Of a stretch of 60,000 bases of DNA, positions 56,089-60,000 are shown piece after piece. Position 1 is the stretch's first letter. Each line of letters opens with the position of its first letter. The notes beneath the pieces are model-generated. The model had not been told where the DNA came from and ran no database searches. It worked only from the letters and a program-made list of their open reading frames with translations. Made by a program: the position numbers and the translations under genes. The stretch is from Strigamia acuminata (Eukaryota > Arthropoda > Chilopoda > Geophilomorpha > Linotaeniidae): the NCBI GenBank assembly GCA_949358305.1, contig OX442315.1, positions 28,982,427-29,042,426 of the forward strand, given 5' to 3'.

Positions 56089-59000
56089 TGGGTCTTTATA
56101 TTGTGAATTTGCTGATACATCATAAAAGTGGAGAAGTCACGTGATAGAAAAATTCTAGTGCAAAAAAAACTTGTTTTTCTTGGAAATTTTGCGTTAAAAA
56201 AATTATTTTTTACAGTTTCAAAACTTCTTGACACGAAAACACTCGAGAGACATTCACAAACAGACTGTGCTAAGCAGCATTATAGATTATTGTGATGACT
56301 TCTAGTGAGTAATCATTATTGTAACTGTTGACAAATGTTTTCGTAAATTAGTCGAGCAATTTGCATTTGATTAATGGAAACCACGATTACCCATTTCAAG
56401 CTGGTCTTGAATTTTTTTTTTTTACTATTTAGCAAATGCTAATGCTGTGCAATGGTTTATTTTTCCTTTGTAAGTTGTTGATGGCTCTGTTTTCCACTTA
56501 TAACGGACTTGTTTTGTTAAACTTAGTGAAAAACAAGTTCTTCCGTCCCCTTGTCTTTTCAAATCTATCAGTAAGTGCTACCAGTCGCTCTATTTGGCGA
56601 TGAAATGGTTAAAAAAAATAGAATAAAAATAAATAGACGTAAGATTTAAAGCAATTTGCAACGCTTTTTACCCACTACTGATGCGCAACTCGAAAAAATC
56701 GATACAACTCGCACGTCTTTGGTAATTTATGCGTTTTCAATTTGCTGGAATTTTCACGCGGGGAATCGTTGCGAATTAAGGGCTAAGTCGAAGCTGGCTA
56801 ATTAGTCAAAATAAAAGGCACTTAATATCGCTAGTGTACACACAACTTTTGATTTACGACGAAATGTGTAGCCAGAAATTGAATTTAATGTGATATATTG
56901 AAGCAATAGCGTGTAGGTTTCGAAATCAATATTTTACTATACGTGATTTCTGGCTCTGGAACCGAAGCGGTGCCTACGCGAGGAGCACAAACTAAAAGTC
57001 TTGAAACTTGCTTCCAGCTATGTATGCATCATGAATGGGTGATAGCAAATGTCCCCCACTTTATTTATTTGCCTTTTGAAAAATAAGACTCGATTGCAGA
57101 TTGCAGAAATGCAAAAGTTTAGCATTATTATTCATCATTTTAGACGTTTCTCTCGTAGTTTCGAGTTATTTATAACGCACTAAACTAATTTTTAATGGTA
57201 AAAAGTGATTTCTTTGAGGAAAAAATTTTAATCTTAGCCTAGAACCTGGAGCAAGAAGCTATCTAGATGCAAATAAGTGAGGAAATGACCTTATATATAG
57301 GAAAGAGCCCTACTTTTTGGCAAGGTTTAAGAAAATAAAGAAAGGTGTAATAAAAATGAATAAAGTTTTTTAGAAATTTTTTTCTTTACTATAATAACTA
57401 ATATTTATAAAAAAAAAATATATTTTAATTTCAATCAATAAGTGCATTTAATGTGCTCTTTTTTGTGCCTAATGTGTCTTTTGACCGGCGGTCTTGACGC
57501 ATCTATGCCATTGTAAAAGTACTCGGCTAAAAGTTACTTAAATGCCATGTTTGGTCTTTTTATAACTTTATTAGACTTAAGGCAGAATTGCATTTTGATT
57601 TCAAATATGACATCATCAAGTCCAGAGTTCTCCGAGTTTTGCGAGATGAGAATCAGCAGATTCTGTGAGTCATTTGACGGTTTTAAATCAGATCTGCGCA
57701 CGCGCACATGCAAACTCGGTGGTACATTACAATTGTAAATACTGGGAACATCAACTGATTTGCACAGAATTGTTTTAATTTGGGAAAAAATTAACACTTA
57801 GCCGATTAACCTTTTTTTTTATCTTTTAAAAGGTTATTATTCTTGCATTTGCGAACTTATCTGAAGTGTTGTGAATGTTAGGAGTTGGTGCAGCGCACAA
57901 GCAGCTACAAATGGGGTTGGTTTGCATTAATAGTTTGTGGATGGCTGCCACCGCAGAGATATGTACCATTACAGCTTAATACAACTTCATGGGAACTGGA
58001 AATCAATTTGGTTTAAATTTTTATACACTTAGAGAAAAATGTTTGAGGAGATTTGGTTAAAATATTCATTTTTATTTTTAGTGGAGGAGATTAGGTAGAT
58101 TCTCACAACCTGTCTAATTTATGTCAAAATAAAAGCATTGAAGTTATGGTTGAGTTTTTACTTTTCTGCTGTCATGTTCCTGCTGCGAAAGACGAGAACT
58201 AATCTGTAGGATTCAGATAGGAATACAATGTGGATTATTAAGAGGTTAACGCTTTTGTAAATCTAAAAATAAATCGATTTTAAGGAAAAAGTTTTTAAAT
58301 GAGCAATTTAAAAACTCGGTTTACGTGAAAGACAAGAAGAAGAAGAAATTTCCAACTTTTCTAAACCAAATTTGCTTGCGAGTGTCTTTGCTTGCAAAAT
58401 TTAACTTGCATGTAAACTGCTTGCAAGAAATGCAATTGGTCAATTCGTAATTTCGACTCATAAACGCAAACCTCGCAAAAAAAATAAAACAAATATAAAA
58501 AATAAAATAAAAAAAAGAGTTCAATTTGAAACTTGTGTAAATTGTGCACTACAGATAAACGTGTTTTAAATAGAAAAAAGAAAAGCTAATTAGAGATATT
58601 GGCATTTCCAGTGCACTTAAAACATGTTTAAACTATTTAATAAAAAGAAAAAGAAAATAAAAAAAAGGAAATTATTTATTGCGAGCAATTTGCATTAACA
58701 CGAGGGTCTGAGAATGAAAGAAATAAACAAGAAGATAAAAGAACAAAGGAAATACTTATTAAAGATGCTGGAGGAATAACTTAACAAGTATAAGCTGACA
58801 AAGGCTTTAAAAATAAACTGATTTATCACTTCCATTCATTCATTAAAGCATTGCAAACACATCCTCGACTGAAATCACAGCCTATTTACTTGTAACATGG
58901 CAGTCAACTTGTCTAACAAGTCGCATCCTTGCAAATGAACTGCGATCGTAAATCTGCCATTTTGCCACCTTTGAAGTTGATTCTATTTTTTGCATGCTGA

Positions 59001-60000
59001 CAAGCAAGTTCAACATAAAACGAGTAGTAAATTCTTGTTTTACATAGTGAAAAGAGGAAGTGCCAATGAAGTGAGGGGAAAGCGTGATTGATTGTAAATT
59101 ATTTTCTTACTTAAGCTCAGACATTCCTCACGTGCTTTGTTTTAACACCATCGCGGAATTTTTGATGGCTTTTGTCTTGTTTAGTAATTTTTTTCTTTTC
59201 GTTTATATACATTTTTTTTTGTTCTCTCATAATTGGAGTTGTCAAAAGGGTTGTTGTCGACATGTTACTGGAATTCGGCCAATGTCTGAAGTAAAGAAGA
59301 TTGTCAAAGTTTATGTGGTAAAATAATTCAGTTGATGAAAATCCTTTTGATGGAACCACTCGAAACGAAACGGTTTAAAAAAGGTTTTTAATGTGTTTAC
59401 AAATTGGAGTTTGTTCTACAAGTTTCTCTCCAAGTTGAACATTATGGAAAATTTGTCGCTTAATCAACAGATCAATAATAAAAGACAAACTGTTGGGATT
59501 CGAACTACAAATCTTTCTGCTTGCCAGTTTCTGATAAAATAAAAAAATAAAAAAAATAAAAAATAAAAATGTCATCACTAACCTCGAAGAAAAATTTAAA
59601 ATTCCTACTCCAATTTCATATCTAGAAACGAGAAATAAAGTTTTATTTGTTCCTGAAGTGCAGTGCAGCAAAGCTGTAGGCGCAAAAGATAAACATTAGT
59701 GTTCCAAATGTTGAAAAATGTGCAGATTTCTTTCCCAGTTTCCTAGCTATACCTAGATAACATTCTTTTTACCGGTAGAGAGAGGTCACGTGAGCAATCA
59801 CAGGTGTTGAACTTCTAATCAATTGAATGGGAAAATGAATTACTGTAAATGTAAATCAATTGAGGGAATCTTTGCGATCAGAAATTGGCTGCAACTTGCG
59901 ATACATTTTTGATAAGCTAAACGATGCGCAATTAAAATAGGAAATAATTGAGCTAAATAAATAACCGTAAAAATACGAATGCAGCCGCCATTAAGCAAAT

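Larger units (their letters stand above)
42597..60000 (+). other. Giant first intron / non-coding region
   Basis: 17.4 kb without any recognisable host exon. It contains an intact Tc1-like transposon (48904-50479), two MITEs (51962-52173 and 52778-52968), a 3 x 22-bp tandem repeat (50894-50959), a TATA+initiator candidate (53031-53066), an NRF-1-type palindrome (56077-56088) and several A/T tracts. The open frames over 60 codons outside the transposase are low-complexity or lack family features. Exons of the 42539 gene could be too short to see. Confidence 0.55.

Noticed and set aside
59495-59506. B-box-like word on the minus strand (AGTTCGAATCCC)
   Set aside because: No cloverleaf can be drawn and the nearest A-box-like TGGC word is only about 16 bp away. 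Could be a decayed tRNA-derived SINE but not supported.

Overview
The window looks like nuclear DNA of an arthropod, most likely a hexapod. It is AT-rich, the genes are split by many tiny introns (about 44-70 bp) with occasional long ones, and the promoters carry arthropod-type motifs (DRE TATCGATA, TCAGT initiators). The mobile elements are cut-and-paste DNA transposons: Tc1, pogo/Tigger-like and hAT-like. I cannot name the species from sequence alone.

Layout. (1) 1-1759, minus: a leucine-rich-repeat protein spliced in frame into an ADP-ribosylglycohydrolase domain, with a possible N-myristoylation start; the gene runs off the left edge. (2) 2295-4507, plus: a TRABD/TraB-domain protein, divergent from gene 1. 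(3) 4995-7022, plus: a leucine-dehydrogenase-like enzyme with a presequence-like N-terminus. (4) 7.0-21.2 kb: mostly non-coding, with one two-exon secreted-protein gene (10383-13289, minus) that ends in a small six-cysteine module, plus hAT-like and pogo-like MITEs. (5) 21184-23623, minus: a secreted cysteine-rich protein in nine exons. (6) 23718-24944, minus: a five-exon unknown protein whose start faces (7) a complete axonemal inner-arm dynein heavy chain (25275-42110, plus). Genes 6 and 7 share a 330-bp intergenic region with an RFX X-box match, so gene 6 is probably ciliary or flagellar as well. (8) 42539-42596, plus: a signal-peptide first exon followed by an intron that exceeds the rest of the window (over 17 kb). 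That intron holds an intact, very young Tc1-like transposon, two MITEs and a TATA+initiator promoter candidate.

Exon chains for genes 1, 2, 3, 5 and 6 and the secreted gene were assembled by hand from splice-site phases. The five complete ones give CDS lengths divisible by three; gene 1 runs off the edge, so only its internal phases can be checked. The splices remain predictions without RNA evidence. The dynein was followed exon by exon only at key places. I found no tRNA, rRNA or CRISPR. The strongest candidates for something undescribed are the LRR-ADP-ribosylglycohydrolase fusion with an altered metal-binding motif, the animal leucine-dehydrogenase-like gene, the two unrecognised secreted cysteine-rich proteins, and the X-box-linked partner gene of the dynein.
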